A stretch of 64,000 bases of DNA from Pandoraea oxalativorans (GCF_000972785.3 NZ_CP011253.3:4712001-4776000), one strand, 5' to 3'. Positions 52,681-62,809 are shown, counted from the first letter of the stretch. Made by a program: numbers and translations. Notes: generated by a model from the letters alone, not told the origin.

Positions 52681-53838
52681 ATGACGACTTCCGGCTCCAA
52701 TGTCATGAATCCTTTGCTCTGCGCACGCACGATCTGCCTGTTCACGGGCACGCTCGCCGCCTTCGCCGGCGCCGAACGCGCCACAGCGACGCTGGCCAAC
52801 GCCCTTGCCGCGCGCGGCCATCGCGTCCACGTGCTGTCGCTGTGGGGTCACACCCCCGTCTTCCCGCTCGCCCCCGGTGTCGCGCATCACGCGCTATTCG
52901 CTGCACGCCGGGCGTTCAAACGTCACTATGTGTCCATCGTTCGGCAGGTGCGGCGCTATGTTCGCGAGCATGGCATCGAGGTGATGATCGACGTCGACCC
53001 GATGCTCGCGCTCTTCACCGTGCCCGCAACGCTGGGCCTGCCGCTACGGCGCATCGCGTGGGAGCACAGCACGTATGCGAGCGACCTCGGCCGTCGCGCA
53101 CGTCGATGGGCCCGTGCGCTGGCCGCGCGTCGCTACGACGCGGTCGTCGTGCTCACGGATGCGGACCGCAGCGCCTGGCAGACGCATCATCCCGACGCGC
53201 ATGCGCAATTCGTCACGGTGGCCAATCCGCTCGGCATCACGATGCCCGGCACGCCGCCTGCACACGGCGACGAGCGGTGCATTCTTGCCGTGGGCCGTCT
53301 CATCGCCGATAAGGGCTTCGATCGACTGATCGATGCGTGGACGAGCATCGCCGCCGACGCGCCGGGCTGGCAGGTGCATATCGTCGGCGATGGCGAATTG
53401 CGTGAGGCGCTGCTCGCGAAGGCGCGCGACGCCGGCGTTGGCGACACCGTCCGGCTGCTGCCCGCCGTGTCCGACATCGCGCAACACTACGCACGCGCGT
53501 CGATCTACTGCCTGCCGTCGCGACGCGAGAGTTTCGGACTGGTGCTGCTCGAAGCCAAGGCGTATGCGCTACCGGTCGTCGCCTTCGCGGCCGACGCCGG
53601 ACCGCGCGCCCTGCTGCACGACGGCGTCGACAGCCTCGTCGTGGACGACGGCGATATTCCGGCATTGGCCGATGCACTGCGTCGACTGATCGGCGACGCC
53701 GCGCTGCGCCGTCAATTCGGGTTGGCCGGCTACGCGCACGCGCAGGACTTCCGTGCGGATGCCATTGCCGAGCGCTGGGAAGCGCTATGGACGGACGATG
53801 TGCCGAACAATCTCCCCGCCACGGAGGCCACGCGATGA
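52681..53838 (+). CDS. glycosyltransferase family 4 protein
   Basis: 385 residues, GT-B fold. The N-domain (FTGTLAAFAGAERATATLANALAARGHRVHVLSL) and C-domain (ILAVGRLIADKGFDRLIDAW, then SRRESFGLVLLEAKAYALPVVAF with the EX7E motif) are complete. It transfers a sugar to a lipid-linked intermediate on the cytoplasmic face. Its stop overlaps the next start (ATGA). Confidence 0.88.
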   Translation: MTTSGSNVMNPLLCARTICLFTGTLAAFAGAERATATLANALAARGHRVHVLSLWGHTPVFPLAPGVAHHALFAARRAFKRHYVSIVRQVRRYVREHGIEVMIDVDPMLALFTVPATLGLPLRRIAWEHSTYASDLGRRARRWARALAARRYDAVVVLTDADRSAWQTHHPDAHAQFVTVANPLGITMPGTPPAHGDERCILAVGRLIADKGFDRLIDAWTSIAADAPGWQVHIVGDGELREALLAKARDAGVGDTVRLLPAVSDIAQHYARASIYCLPSRRESFGLVLLEAKAYALPVVAFAADAGPRALLHDGVDSLVVDDGDIPALADALRRLIGDAALRRQFGLAGYAHAQDFRADAIAERWEALWTDDVPNNLPATEATR

Positions 53839-54977
53839 AGATCGTTTTGTTCGTCACGGGGCTGCAACTCGGCGGCGCGGAAACGCAGGTCGCCGATCTC
53901 GCGCGGGGGTTTCTCGCACGCGGCCACGACGTCACGCTCGTCTCGCTGACGGGCCCATGCGCCATTGCGCTACTGACGTCGCCGCAGTTCACGCTCGTCG
54001 AACTGAAAGCGGGCAAATCGCCGGGGTCGCTGATCGGGGCGCTGGCCCGGTTTGCGGCGTATCTGAGGACTTGGCGACCGGATGTCGTGCACGCCCACAT
54101 GGTCCACGCCAACCTGATGGCACGTGTCGCACGATGGTTTGCGCCCGTGCCGGTGCTGGTGACGAGCGCCCACAGCCGCAACGAAGGCGGCCGCGCGCGC
54201 ATGCTCGCGTATCAATTCACCGATCGATGGACGGATCTGACGACCAATGTGAGCGACGACGCTGTCGCCGCATTCGTCGCGCAACGGGCCGCGCCCGCCA
54301 CGCGCATCGTCACCATGCCCAATGGTATCGACACCGGGCGCTACCATCCGGACGCGCAGGCACGCGCGGCCTGGCGCGATGCGTCCGACGTATTGCCGGA
54401 CGCTGACGCCCTGGTCGTTTTCGCCGCCGGACGGATGGTCGAAGCGAAGGACTATCCAACGCTGATCGACGCCTTCGCGCACGTCGCAAACGCCCTGCCG
54501 CGAGCGCGACTGTTCGTCGCGGGCGAAGGCCCGTTGCGTGCGTCTGTGCAGGCGCACGTGGACGCCCTCGGCCTCGCGCACGCCGTGACGTTGCTCGGCC
54601 GTCGCAACGACATCGCACAGTGGATGCAAGCGGCCGACGTGTATGCCATGTCGTCCGCGTGGGAGGGGCTGCCGCTGGTGGTCGGCGAAGCGATGGCGAG
54701 CGGCCTGCCCATCGTGTCGACGGACTGCGGCGGGGTTCGCGAACTGCTGGGCGATGCCCAACACGATGGCGCACACAACATGCTGGTGCCCGTCGGCGAT
54801 GCGCAGGCCCTCGGCGACGCCCTGCTTCGCCAACTGCGCGTCAGTCCCGAAACACGTCAGGCTATCGGCACGGCCAACCGCGAGCGCATCGTCACGCACT
54901 TCTCGCTCGACGCCATCGTGACGCGATGGCTCGACATTTACTCGCACCTGCGCGCCATGCCACGCGCGGGCAACTGA
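53835..54977 (+). CDS. glycosyltransferase family 4 protein
   Basis: 380 residues from the ATG at 53835, with GGAGG upstream. It has GT-B signatures: KIVLFVTGLQLGGAETQVADLA, VVHAHMVHANLMARV, FAAGRMVEAKDYPTLIDAF and SSAWEGLPLVVGEAMASGLPIV (EX7E). This is a different subfamily from its neighbours. Its substrate is unknown. Confidence 0.88.
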   Translation: MKIVLFVTGLQLGGAETQVADLARGFLARGHDVTLVSLTGPCAIALLTSPQFTLVELKAGKSPGSLIGALARFAAYLRTWRPDVVHAHMVHANLMARVARWFAPVPVLVTSAHSRNEGGRARMLAYQFTDRWTDLTTNVSDDAVAAFVAQRAAPATRIVTMPNGIDTGRYHPDAQARAAWRDASDVLPDADALVVFAAGRMVEAKDYPTLIDAFAHVANALPRARLFVAGEGPLRASVQAHVDALGLAHAVTLLGRRNDIAQWMQAADVYAMSSAWEGLPLVVGEAMASGLPIVSTDCGGVRELLGDAQHDGAHNMLVPVGDAQALGDALLRQLRVSPETRQAIGTANRERIVTHFSLDAIVTRWLDIYSHLRAMPRAGN

Positions 54978-54984
54978 TTTCGTC

Positions 54985-56139
54985 ATGGCAACATCAATAG
55001 CATCTCCAGTCCTGCTCTGCTCCAACACCTTCTGGTCGATCTACAACTTCCGGCGTGGCCCCATCGCCGCTTTGCTAGCCGCGGGCCACCCGGTGCACGT
55101 CGCCGCGCCCAACGACGAATTCGCCGCTCGGCTCGCCGAAATGGGTTGCATCGTCCACTGCGTGCCGATGGCGGCCAAAGGTCAGAACCCGGTGCAAGAC
55201 CTCGGGTTGATGTGGCGGCTCTATCGGCTGTACCGGGAGGTGCGGCCCGCCGTCGTCTTTCACTACACCATCAAGCCGAATATCTACGGTTCCATCGCCG
55301 CGCACTTCGCACGCATCCCTGCCGTGTCGATGACGACCGGCCTGGGCTATGTCTTCATTCGTGAATCGCTGACGACGCGACTGGCGCGGCAGCTCTACCG
55401 TGTGGCGTTCCGTCACACGGTAGAGAACTGGTTTCTCAACGTCGAAGACCATCGTGCCTTTGTAGATGGAGGACTCGTGGCCCTCGCCAAGACACGTCTG
55501 CTCCCGGGCGAAGGTGTCGACCTCACCCATTTCGCCCAAGCCCCGTGGCCCGCGTCGGACACCGCGAAGGACACGGCGCCGTCGCCGATGCGGTTCCTGC
55601 TCATCGCGCGACTGCTGCGCGACAAAGGCGTACTGGAGTACGTGGAAGCCGCGCGAACATTGCGTGCGCAAATGCCACATATCGCGTTTCAGATGTTGGG
55701 CGCCGCAGACGTCGAGAACCCCACGGCCATCACTCGCAGCGAAGTCGAGGCCTGGCAACGCGAAGGCGTCGTCGAGTACCTCGGCACGACCAGCGACGTG
55801 AGACCCTTCATCGCGAACGCCCACTGCGTGGTGCTGCCGTCGTACCGCGAAGGCCTCTCGCGCACGTTGCTCGAAGCTAGTGCGATGGGCCGGCCGCTCA
55901 TCGCTAGCGACGTGCCGGGCTGCCGCGATGTGATCGATAACGGCGTCACCGGGCATCTCGTGCCTGCGCGCGACGCCGCCGCATTGACCGCCTGTCTGCG
56001 CACGGTGGCCGGGACATCCTCGGCCGCGCTCGCGCAAATGGGTGACGCCGGGCGTGCTAAAGTAGCGCGCGAATTCGACGAACATATCGTCATTGCAGAG
56101 TATTTTCGGATTCTCGGATCCCTTCCCGTATCATGCTGA
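54985..56139 (+). CDS. glycosyltransferase family 4 protein, PglA-like
   Basis: 384 residues. It has the GT4 group pattern FWSIYNFRRGPIAALLAAGHPVHVAAPNDEFA, HYTIKPNIYGSIAA, TTGLGYVF, RLLRDKGVLEYVEAA and PSYREGLSRTLLEASAMGRPLIASDVPGCR, similar to PglA/CapM-type GalNAc transferases. It overlaps the start of the WecA-like gene by seven bases, so the two are coupled and may act in sequence. Confidence 0.88.
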   Translation: MATSIASPVLLCSNTFWSIYNFRRGPIAALLAAGHPVHVAAPNDEFAARLAEMGCIVHCVPMAAKGQNPVQDLGLMWRLYRLYREVRPAVVFHYTIKPNIYGSIAAHFARIPAVSMTTGLGYVFIRESLTTRLARQLYRVAFRHTVENWFLNVEDHRAFVDGGLVALAKTRLLPGEGVDLTHFAQAPWPASDTAKDTAPSPMRFLLIARLLRDKGVLEYVEAARTLRAQMPHIAFQMLGAADVENPTAITRSEVEAWQREGVVEYLGTTSDVRPFIANAHCVVLPSYREGLSRTLLEASAMGRPLIASDVPGCRDVIDNGVTGHLVPARDAAALTACLRTVAGTSSAALAQMGDAGRAKVAREFDEHIVIAEYFRILGSLPVSC

Positions 56140-57224
56140 GTCTTGCCATCGCCCTCGTCGTGTCGTTCGTCGCGACGCTGCTGATCGTTCGCTACGCGCA
56201 CGTTCACTCCCGCTTCTCCGGCGATAGCGATGTCGCCGGCGTGCAGAAGTTTCACGTGCGTCCGGTGCCACGCATCGGCGGTGTCGGCATTCTCGCCGGC
56301 CTGCTCGTCGCGGCCACGGCGCTCGGCTTTTCCTACCCCAAAGTGTCGCGCGACATTCTGCTGCTCGTCGCCTGCGGCCTGCCTGCGTTCCTGTCCGGCT
56401 TCATCGAAGATCTGACCAAGAAGGTATCGCCGACGGTACGCCTCGTCTGCACGATGTTCGCGGCGCTGCTCGCGTGGCTCGTGCTCGACATTCACATCAC
56501 CCGCGTCGACATCGGCGTGGTCGACCGCGCCCTGATCGTGGCCGCCGTGTCGGTGCCGCTCACCGTGCTGTGCGTGGCAGGCATGGCCAATGCCGTGAAC
56601 ATCATCGACGGCTTCAACGGACTCGCCGCCATGGTCGCAATGATCATGTTCGCGTCGCTCGGCTATGTCGGGTTTCAGGTGCAGGACCCCATCGTGCTTA
56701 CCACGTCGATGATCATGGTGGGCGCCATCCTGGGTTTCTTCATCTTCAACTTCCCCGGCGGACTGATTTTTCTGGGGGATGGCGGGGCCTATTTCCTTGG
56801 CTTCATGCTGGCCGAGATTGCCGTGCTGCTGGTCATGCGCAACCCGCAGGTCTCGCCGTGGTATCCCGCGCTGATGGTGATCTACCCGGCCTTCGAAGTT
56901 TGCTTCTCGATCTATCGCAAGCGCTTCGTGCGCGGCATGTCGCCCGGCATCCCCGACGGCGTCCATCTGCACATGCTGGTCTACAAACGACTGATGCGCT
57001 GGGCGGCCGGGGCACGCACGGCGAGTGCGCTCACACAGCGCAATTCCTTGACCTCTCCGTACCTTTGGCTGCTATGCTTGCTGGCAGTGATCCCGGCGAC
57101 GGTCTTCTGGCGGCATAGCGTGGTGCTCGCACTGTGCTGCGTCGCCTTCATGGTGACGTATGTGTGGCTGTACCTGAGCATCGTCCGCTTCAAAGTGCCG
57201 CGCTGGCTGATCTACAAGAAATGA
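56133..57224 (+). CDS. WecA/MraY-family glycosyl-1-phosphate transferase
   Basis: 363 residues, with about ten membrane helices. It has the polyprenyl-phosphate sugar-1-phosphate transferase motifs: GFIEDLTKK, NAVNIIDGFNGLAA, FLGDGGAYFLGF and the cytoplasmic HMLVYKR. It starts glycan assembly on undecaprenyl phosphate, which links it to uppP. It is the last gene of the cluster. No wzy or wzz is seen here. Confidence 0.9.
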   Translation: MLSLAIALVVSFVATLLIVRYAHVHSRFSGDSDVAGVQKFHVRPVPRIGGVGILAGLLVAATALGFSYPKVSRDILLLVACGLPAFLSGFIEDLTKKVSPTVRLVCTMFAALLAWLVLDIHITRVDIGVVDRALIVAAVSVPLTVLCVAGMANAVNIIDGFNGLAAMVAMIMFASLGYVGFQVQDPIVLTTSMIMVGAILGFFIFNFPGGLIFLGDGGAYFLGFMLAEIAVLLVMRNPQVSPWYPALMVIYPAFEVCFSIYRKRFVRGMSPGIPDGVHLHMLVYKRLMRWAAGARTASALTQRNSLTSPYLWLLCLLAVIPATVFWRHSVVLALCCVAFMVTYVWLYLSIVRFKVPRWLIYKK

Positions 57225-57321
57225 ATGACCACGGGGGGCGACGCACCTGACAAGGTGCGCGGCCGCGGCACACGGAAGCCCCCTGATCGGGACAACAAGA
57301 CAAGACAGCGCCACCATTGCG

Positions 57322-58323
57322 ATGCGTGACATCTATGCCATCGGCGACCTCCAAGGTTGCCAAACGTCGTTTGAACAACTACTCGAGCGCCTCCCGCAGG
57401 ACGCGGATCTCTGGCTGGCCGGCGATCTGATCAATCGCGGCCCGCGCTCGCTCGATACCCTGCGTCAGGTCATTGCATTGGGCGATCGTGTCACCGCCAT
57501 ACTCGGCAATCACGATCTGCATTTGCTGGCCGTGGCCGCAGGCGTGCGTCAGGCGCATGGCAGCGACACCCTCGACGACATTCTCAACGCGCCCGACCGT
57601 GACGCGCTCATCGACTGGGTGCGCCGTCAGCCGCTGGCCCATCTCGCCCACGGGCATCTGATGGTGCACGCCGGTGTGCTGCCGCAGTGGGACGCCGAGC
57701 AGGTCGTCTCGCTCGCGCGCGATGTCGAGACGCAACTGCGCAGCGACGACTGGAAGACATTCCTCTCGCGCATGTTCGGCAATCAGCCCGACCAGTGGCA
57801 GCCGGACCTGAGCGACGAAGACCGCCGACGACTCACGATCAACGCGCTCACGCGGATGCGCTTTTGCTCAGCCGACGGACGGATCGACTTCAAGATCAAG
57901 GAAGGTGCCGACGCCTCGACCGAAACGCTCAAGCCGTGGTTCGACGCCCCGGGCCGTCGCACGGCAGACGTCACGATGGTCTTCGGGCATTGGTCGGCGC
58001 TCGGGCTGGTGATGCGCGACAACATCCTCGGTCTGGACACAGGCTGCGTCTGGGGCGGCAAGCTCACGGCGGTGAAACTCGCCGACGCGCCCGCCGGGCG
58101 CGAGCTGATTCAGATCGACTGCCCGCAGATTCGCGACCCGCTTGCCTTCGCAGACAAGAAGCGCAGCAAGATGAAGACGGCCGACAAGGCAGAGGACGCA
58201 CTGAAGGCGGCGAAAGCCGAGAAGCTCGATAAGTTCGATAAGTTCAGTAAGGTCGAAAAGGCCGCGCGCAAACTGGAGAAGGCCGACAAGACAGACAAAG
58301 GGACCAAACGCAAAGGCGAGTGA
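57322..58323 (+). CDS. apaH: diadenosine tetraphosphatase with Lys-rich tail
   Basis: 333 residues. It hydrolyses Ap4A to two ADP. The metallophosphatase motifs are GDLQGC, GDLINRGPRS, GNHD and HAG. The catalytic part ends near residue 275, the normal end of ApaH; about 58 extra residues follow, rich in Lys, Ala and Asp (KKRSKMKTADKAEDALKAAK and more), like a histone H1-type tail. The tail is likely disordered and basic, and may bind nucleic acid. A terminator follows. Confidence 0.92.
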   Translation: MRDIYAIGDLQGCQTSFEQLLERLPQDADLWLAGDLINRGPRSLDTLRQVIALGDRVTAILGNHDLHLLAVAAGVRQAHGSDTLDDILNAPDRDALIDWVRRQPLAHLAHGHLMVHAGVLPQWDAEQVVSLARDVETQLRSDDWKTFLSRMFGNQPDQWQPDLSDEDRRRLTINALTRMRFCSADGRIDFKIKEGADASTETLKPWFDAPGRRTADVTMVFGHWSALGLVMRDNILGLDTGCVWGGKLTAVKLADAPAGRELIQIDCPQIRDPLAFADKKRSKMKTADKAEDALKAAKAEKLDKFDKFSKVEKAARKLEKADKTDKGTKRKGE

Positions 58324-58366
58324 TCGACGCAGCGAACGTCCGACACGTCCCCCTCAGCATCAAACG

Positions 58367-58394
58367 AAAACGGCGCCCCGCAGGCGCCGTTTTT
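58367..58394. terminator. intrinsic terminator between apaH and plsC-like gene
   Basis: AAAACGGCGCC/GGCGCCGTTTT with a 5-base loop lies between the convergent genes; both strands have T-tracts. Confidence 0.9.
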
Positions 58395-58411
58395 CATTCC
58401 GTTCGGCCAAA

Positions 58412-59242
58412 TCAGGCCTGAACCGCCTGCACGGCATCGCTCTCGTCGTCACCCAGTCCCGACGCACGCGAACCGACCGAGCCGCTTTCCGGCAACACGG
58501 CTTCGGGCAGGAAGCCCTGCAATGCAGCGCCCACGGCCTGCTGCGCGCCCAACGTGAACTCGCGGCGATGCTCGCCATCTTGCGGATATTGCGGTGCGCC
58601 GATCGACAGTCGCACCGTCATCGGCGGCGCACGCAAAATCATGTCGATGGATTCGATCAGGCTCGTCTCGCCGATATAGGCCGGAGCCATCGTGTGGCGT
58701 CCGCTTGCCGCGTCCGTGTAGAACAGACACAGCGGCTGGACCGGCTTACCCGTCGTGACCGGTGCTTGCAACAAATTCGCATGGAACGGCAGCAGGCTGC
58801 GGCCGTCCGTCGTCGTGCCTTCAGGGAAGACGGTGATGACGTCGCCGTCGCGCAGACAATCGGCCAGGTAATGCATGATTCGGCGCGCATCGGCACGGCG
58901 CTCGCGTTGCAGGAAGATCGTACGCGTCTGCACGCACAACCAGCCGACGAGCGGCCAGTGACGAATCTCCGCCTTGGCGACGAAACGCACCGGTTGCCAC
59001 GCATTGAGGGCAAAGATGTCGATCCACGACACGTGATTGCACAACAGCATCACGCCCCCTTCCGGCACCGGCGCGTGCTGCTCCACTTCCAGACGCATGC
59101 CGCACAATTTCAGCAGCTTCTGCGACCATGCACGGATGCGACGATCCTTCTGCGCCTGCGACAGAAACGGAAACAGCGTCGCCGCAGTCAACATGCCGCG
59201 CGCGAGATGCAGGCCAAGACGAAGTTTTTTGATCAACAGCAC
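58412..59242 (-). CDS. plsC: 1-acyl-sn-glycerol-3-phosphate acyltransferase
   Basis: 276 residues; the start codon is GTG. The PlsC motifs are NHVSWID (H70, D75) and FPEGT (residues 139-143). It is membrane-associated, with a hydrophobic N-terminus, and adds the second acyl chain to make phosphatidic acid. Several paralogues are common in this group, so it might be another lysophospholipid acyltransferase. It lies 12 bases after pyrC'. Confidence 0.85.
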   Translation of the reverse strand: MLLIKKLRLGLHLARGMLTAATLFPFLSQAQKDRRIRAWSQKLLKLCGMRLEVEQHAPVPEGGVMLLCNHVSWIDIFALNAWQPVRFVAKAEIRHWPLVGWLCVQTRTIFLQRERRADARRIMHYLADCLRDGDVITVFPEGTTTDGRSLLPFHANLLQAPVTTGKPVQPLCLFYTDAASGRHTMAPAYIGETSLIESIDMILRAPPMTVRLSIGAPQYPQDGEHRREFTLGAQQAVGAALQGFLPEAVLPESGSVGSRASGLGDDESDAVQAVQA

Positions 59243-59254
59243 GGCAATCGCATC

Positions 59255-60523
59255 CTAGACGCAAGGGGCTTCGTACGCCACGTGGCCACCGACCAGCGTG
59301 AGCCGTACCTGGCCCGGGAGTTCGTATCCCAGAAACGGGGTGTTATGACCGGCGCTGCGCAACTGCGGCGCGGACACGGTCCAGTACGTCGACGGCGCAA
59401 ACACGCAAACGTCCGCCGCGTGGCCCGGCGACAAACGGCCAGCCCCCGGCGCCACCGCCGCCAATCGCTGGCCGGGACCGTGCGTCACCCGGGCGAGCGC
59501 GTCGACGAGCGGCACGCGCGACTCGTCGGCCCACTTCAACACCAGCGACAGGAGCAGTTCGAGGCCCGTTGCCCCTGGCTCGGCTTCAGCGAACGGGACG
59601 AGTCGGGCGTCGGGCGCAAGCGGCGTATGGTCCGAGCAAACAGCGTCAATCGTACCGTCTCGGGTAGCTTCGCGCACGGCTTCGCGATCACGTTGCGAAC
59701 GCAGCGGCGGATCGAGCCGGTATTGCGCGTCAAAGTACCCGATGTCCATGTCCGTGAGATGGAGATGGTGCGCGGCGACGTCGCACGTCACCGGCAATCC
59801 TTCGGCTTTCGCCGCGCGCACAAGCGCCAGGCCAGCCGCCGACGACAGGCGGCACAGGTGCACGCGCGTACCGGTCACGCGGACGAGTTCGAGAATGGTA
59901 TGCAGCGCGATGGTCTCGGCCGCGACCGGAATGCCGACCAACCCGAGACGCGACGCCACCGCACCGCTCGCGGCCACGCCACCCGCCGCGAGTGCCGCAT
60001 CCTGCGGCCGCAGCCAGACCGTCAGCCCGAACGTACCGGCGTATTGCAGCGCGCGCAGCAGCGTGCGGTTATCGGCCATTGCGGCGTTCGCTTGCGATAG
60101 CCCGATGCATCCGGCTTGCGTCAGTTGCGCCATTTCGGTGAGTTCGCGGCCCGCGAGGCCGACCGTCAGCGCGCCCAGCGGATGAACCTGCGCGAGATGC
60201 GTTGCGCGGGCGCGCAATTGCAGCATCTCCACGAGATCCGGCTCGTCGAGTACGGGATCGGTGTCGGGCGGGCACACCACGCGCGTCACGCCACCGGCAA
60301 GCGCCGCCGTCGCTTCGCTCGACGCCGTCATCCGCCGCGCGGACAGATCGACGAGGCCCGGCACGACGACCAGCCCTTTCGCGTCGACGGTGCGCTCGGC
60401 CGTGAAGTCGGCCGGCGATGCATCGAGCGTCAGCAGTTCGCCGTCGGCGATAAAGACGTCCTGCACGCGGTCGAGACGCGTTGCAGGATCGATCACGCGG
60501 CCACCCTTCAGATGCAGTTTCAT
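59255..60523 (-). CDS. dihydroorotase-like protein, non-catalytic (PyrC')
   Basis: 422 residues of the type I dihydroorotase fold. The metal-binding H-x-H that follows VPGLVD in active enzymes is absent: residues 59-64 read DLSARR. The later HHLHLTD and CSDHTPLAPD segments persist in part. Such PyrC' (PyrX) proteins do not catalyse but pair with PyrB to build the active aspartate carbamoyltransferase. It is seven bases after pyrB. Confidence 0.88.
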   Translation of the reverse strand: MKLHLKGGRVIDPATRLDRVQDVFIADGELLTLDASPADFTAERTVDAKGLVVVPGLVDLSARRMTASSEATAALAGGVTRVVCPPDTDPVLDEPDLVEMLQLRARATHLAQVHPLGALTVGLAGRELTEMAQLTQAGCIGLSQANAAMADNRTLLRALQYAGTFGLTVWLRPQDAALAAGGVAASGAVASRLGLVGIPVAAETIALHTILELVRVTGTRVHLCRLSSAAGLALVRAAKAEGLPVTCDVAAHHLHLTDMDIGYFDAQYRLDPPLRSQRDREAVREATRDGTIDAVCSDHTPLAPDARLVPFAEAEPGATGLELLLSLVLKWADESRVPLVDALARVTHGPGQRLAAVAPGAGRLSPGHAADVCVFAPSTYWTVSAPQLRSAGHNTPFLGYELPGQVRLTLVGGHVAYEAPCV

Positions 60524-60530
60524 GGCGCGC

Positions 60531-61517
60531 TTACCCGTTATTTCCGTTGTTCTGGGCGACGATACTCATCACCGCCATCCGCACGGCGATGCCGAACGAG
60601 ACTTGTTCGAGGATGACCGACTGCGGGCCGTCTGCCACTGCGGAGTCGATCTCCACGCCTCGGTTCATCGGTCCGGGATGCATCACGATCGCATCGGGCT
60701 TCGCGAGCGCCAGACGCGCCGGCGTCAGTCCGTAATACTTGAAGTACTCGGACGCCGACGGCAACAACGCGCCGTTCATGCGTTCGTTCTGCAACCGCAA
60801 CATGATGATGACGTCGACGTCTCGCAACCCTTCGTCCATGTCGTGAAACACGCGCACCCCGAGTTGCTCAAGGCCCGTCGGCAGCAGCGTGCGCGGGCCG
60901 ATGGCGCGCACTTCGGGCACGCCGAGCGTCGTCAGTGCGTGAATGTCGGAGCGGGCGACGCGCGAGTGCAGAATGTCCCCCACGATCGCCACCGTCAGAT
61001 TCTGGAATTCGCCCTTGTGATGGCGAATCGTGTACATATCGAGCAAGCCCTGCGTCGGGTGCGCGTGGCGTCCGTCACCTGCGTTGATCACGTGGACGTG
61101 CGGCGCGCAATGTTCGGCAATCAGATACGGCGCACCCGATTGCGCGTGACGCACGACGAACAGGTCCGCATGCATCGCCGACAGGTTGCCGATGGTGTCG
61201 AGCAGCGTCTCGCCCTTGCTCGTCGACGACGCATTGATATTCAGATTCAGCACATCTGCGGACAGGCGCGCTGCCGCGATTTCAAACGTCGTGCGCGTAC
61301 GCGTCGAGTTCTCGAAGAACAGATTGAAGACGGATTTGCCGCTCAGCAGCGGCACCTTCTTGACGTCGGCATCGTTCACGCTCACGAACTGCGTCGCCGT
61401 GTCGAGAATGTGCATGAGCACAGCACGCGGCAACCCCTCGACCGTCAGCAGATGCTTCAGTTCGCCATTGCGGGTGAGTTGGGGATGGCCGCGACGACCG
61501 AGCATGCCGTTAGCCAT
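60531..61517 (-). CDS. pyrB: aspartate carbamoyltransferase
   Basis: 328 residues from the ATG at 61517. It condenses carbamoyl phosphate and aspartate in pyrimidine synthesis. The carbamoyl-phosphate motif is STRTRTTFE and the aspartate-binding part has [10 protein letters not shown]. It precedes pyrC', and the larger class A/PyrX-type ATCase is expected. ruvX and algH are upstream on the same strand, with 74 bases between. Confidence 0.95.
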   Translation of the reverse strand: MANGMLGRRGHPQLTRNGELKHLLTVEGLPRAVLMHILDTATQFVSVNDADVKKVPLLSGKSVFNLFFENSTRTRTTFEIAAARLSADVLNLNINASSTSKGETLLDTIGNLSAMHADLFVVRHAQSGAPYLIAEHCAPHVHVINAGDGRHAHPTQGLLDMYTIRHHKGEFQNLTVAIVGDILHSRVARSDIHALTTLGVPEVRAIGPRTLLPTGLEQLGVRVFHDMDEGLRDVDVIIMLRLQNERMNGALLPSASEYFKYYGLTPARLALAKPDAIVMHPGPMNRGVEIDSAVADGPQSVILEQVSFGIAVRMAVMSIVAQNNGNNG

Positions 61518-61591
61518 GGGCGCGTTCCGTGACCGTGCCGTGAATGACCGACGCAGCCGCGGTGGTCTGCGTCGCGTGAGGCGTGGGGATG

Positions 61592-62032
61592 TCAGGCAGG
61601 CACATGCTCGTCGAAGTACTGCTGGAGGATGATGCGGGCGGCTTCGGCGTCGAGCGACGTCTTTTGCGAGACCTTGATGCCCGCTTGGGCCAGCGCCGCC
61701 GCAGCGGCCACGGACGAATAGCGCTCGTCGACCCAGACGACAGGCACGTCGAACCGCCCGTTGAGTTGATTGCCGAAGCGCTTGGCCTGCTGGGTCATCT
61801 CGTGCGGCGTGCCGTCCGGATGGCACGGCAGGCCTACGACGATCAGCTCGGGTTGCCACTCGGCGATGAGTTTGCCCATTTCGGCGAAGCGAACGTCGCG
61901 ATTCAGATTGGCGACGACCGTGAGGGCGCGCGCCTCGCGCAGCATCAGATTACCGATCGCAACGCCGATACGGCGCTCGCCGTAATCGAAACCCAGCACC
62001 GTCGAACTGCCCGCCGTCTTGCCAGCGGTCAT
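61592..62032 (-). CDS. ruvX: Holliday junction resolvase-like protein
   Basis: 146 residues with the YqgF fold: [16 protein letters not shown] (catalytic Asp), [20 protein letters not shown] and [12 protein letters not shown]. It is thought to resolve Holliday junctions or process 16S rRNA. Its ATG overlaps the algH stop by four bases (ATGA), and the algH-ruvX-pyrB order is conserved in proteobacteria. Confidence 0.93.
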   Translation of the reverse strand: MTAGKTAGSSTVLGFDYGERRIGVAIGNLMLREARALTVVANLNRDVRFAEMGKLIAEWQPELIVVGLPCHPDGTPHEMTQQAKRFGNQLNGRFDVPVVWVDERYSSVAAAAALAQAGIKVSQKTSLDAEAARIILQQYFDEHVPA

Positions 62033-62598
62033 GCGTGACCCGCGTCGGCGGAAAGCATCGACGACGTGACGCCAAGCAGCGCCAGCGCAGCGTCGAAACG
62101 CTCGGCCGGCGGCACATCGAACACGATGCCCGGATCGGCCGCCACCGTCAGCCAGCCGTTACGGCTGATTTCGTCTTCCAGTTGCCCGGCACTCCAGCCC
62201 GAATGGCCCAGCGTGAGCAGAAAGCGGTTCGGTCCCTGGCCGTTGGCGACGGCTTCGAGCACGTCCTTGGAGGTGGTCATCTCCAGACCGCCCGGCACCG
62301 ACAGCGACGAACTGTACGGCGTGCCCGTGGCGTCGTGCAGCACAAAGCCGCGCTCGGTCTGCACCGGGCCGCCGAAGAAGACCGGTTGATGCGCAAGGGG
62401 ATCGATTTCCAGCTTGAGATCGAGCCGTTCGAAAAGCGACGCGAGATCGATGTCGGTCGGACGGTTGATCACCAGCCCGATCGCGCCCTTTTCACTGTGC
62501 TCGCACAGATAGACGACGGTTCCGGAAAACGTGGGATCGGCCATGCCCGGCATGGCGATGAGGAACTGATTCGTAAGGTTGATACGGTCGTTCGGCAT
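62029..62598 (-). CDS. algH: UPF0301 protein AlgH/YqgE
   Basis: 189 residues: [40 protein letters not shown] is the family start, and [13 protein letters not shown] and [14 protein letters not shown] follow. It was named as a regulator of alginate in Pseudomonas, but its biochemical role is unknown. It heads an operon with ruvX and probably pyrB-pyrC'. Confidence 0.93.
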   Translation of the reverse strand: MPNDRINLTNQFLIAMPGMADPTFSGTVVYLCEHSEKGAIGLVINRPTDIDLASLFERLDLKLEIDPLAHQPVFFGGPVQTERGFVLHDATGTPYSSSLSVPGGLEMTTSKDVLEAVANGQGPNRFLLTLGHSGWSAGQLEDEISRNGWLTVAADPGIVFDVPPAERFDAALALLGVTSSMLSADAGHA

Positions 62599-62809
62599 AG
62601 GGCCAAAATTTATCGGAACCTGTTTGACGGACTGCCGCCCGGTACGGCGATTTCGCGATTTCGCGAATTTGCGGTTTCGCGCCCCGCAGCGCCGACGCTG
62701 ACACCCCTAAGGGGCCCCGCGTCACTTGCCGCGGCCGGTCAGCGGACGAACTATTTCCGCATCGTGATACGGCCATCGGCCGCCAGCGGCAGCCTTTGGG
62801 CCGACTGTA

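Noticed and set aside
62649..62683. Short repeats of TTTCGCG upstream of algH
   Set aside because: They are imperfect and GC-biased, with no dyad or known motif; taken as low complexity.
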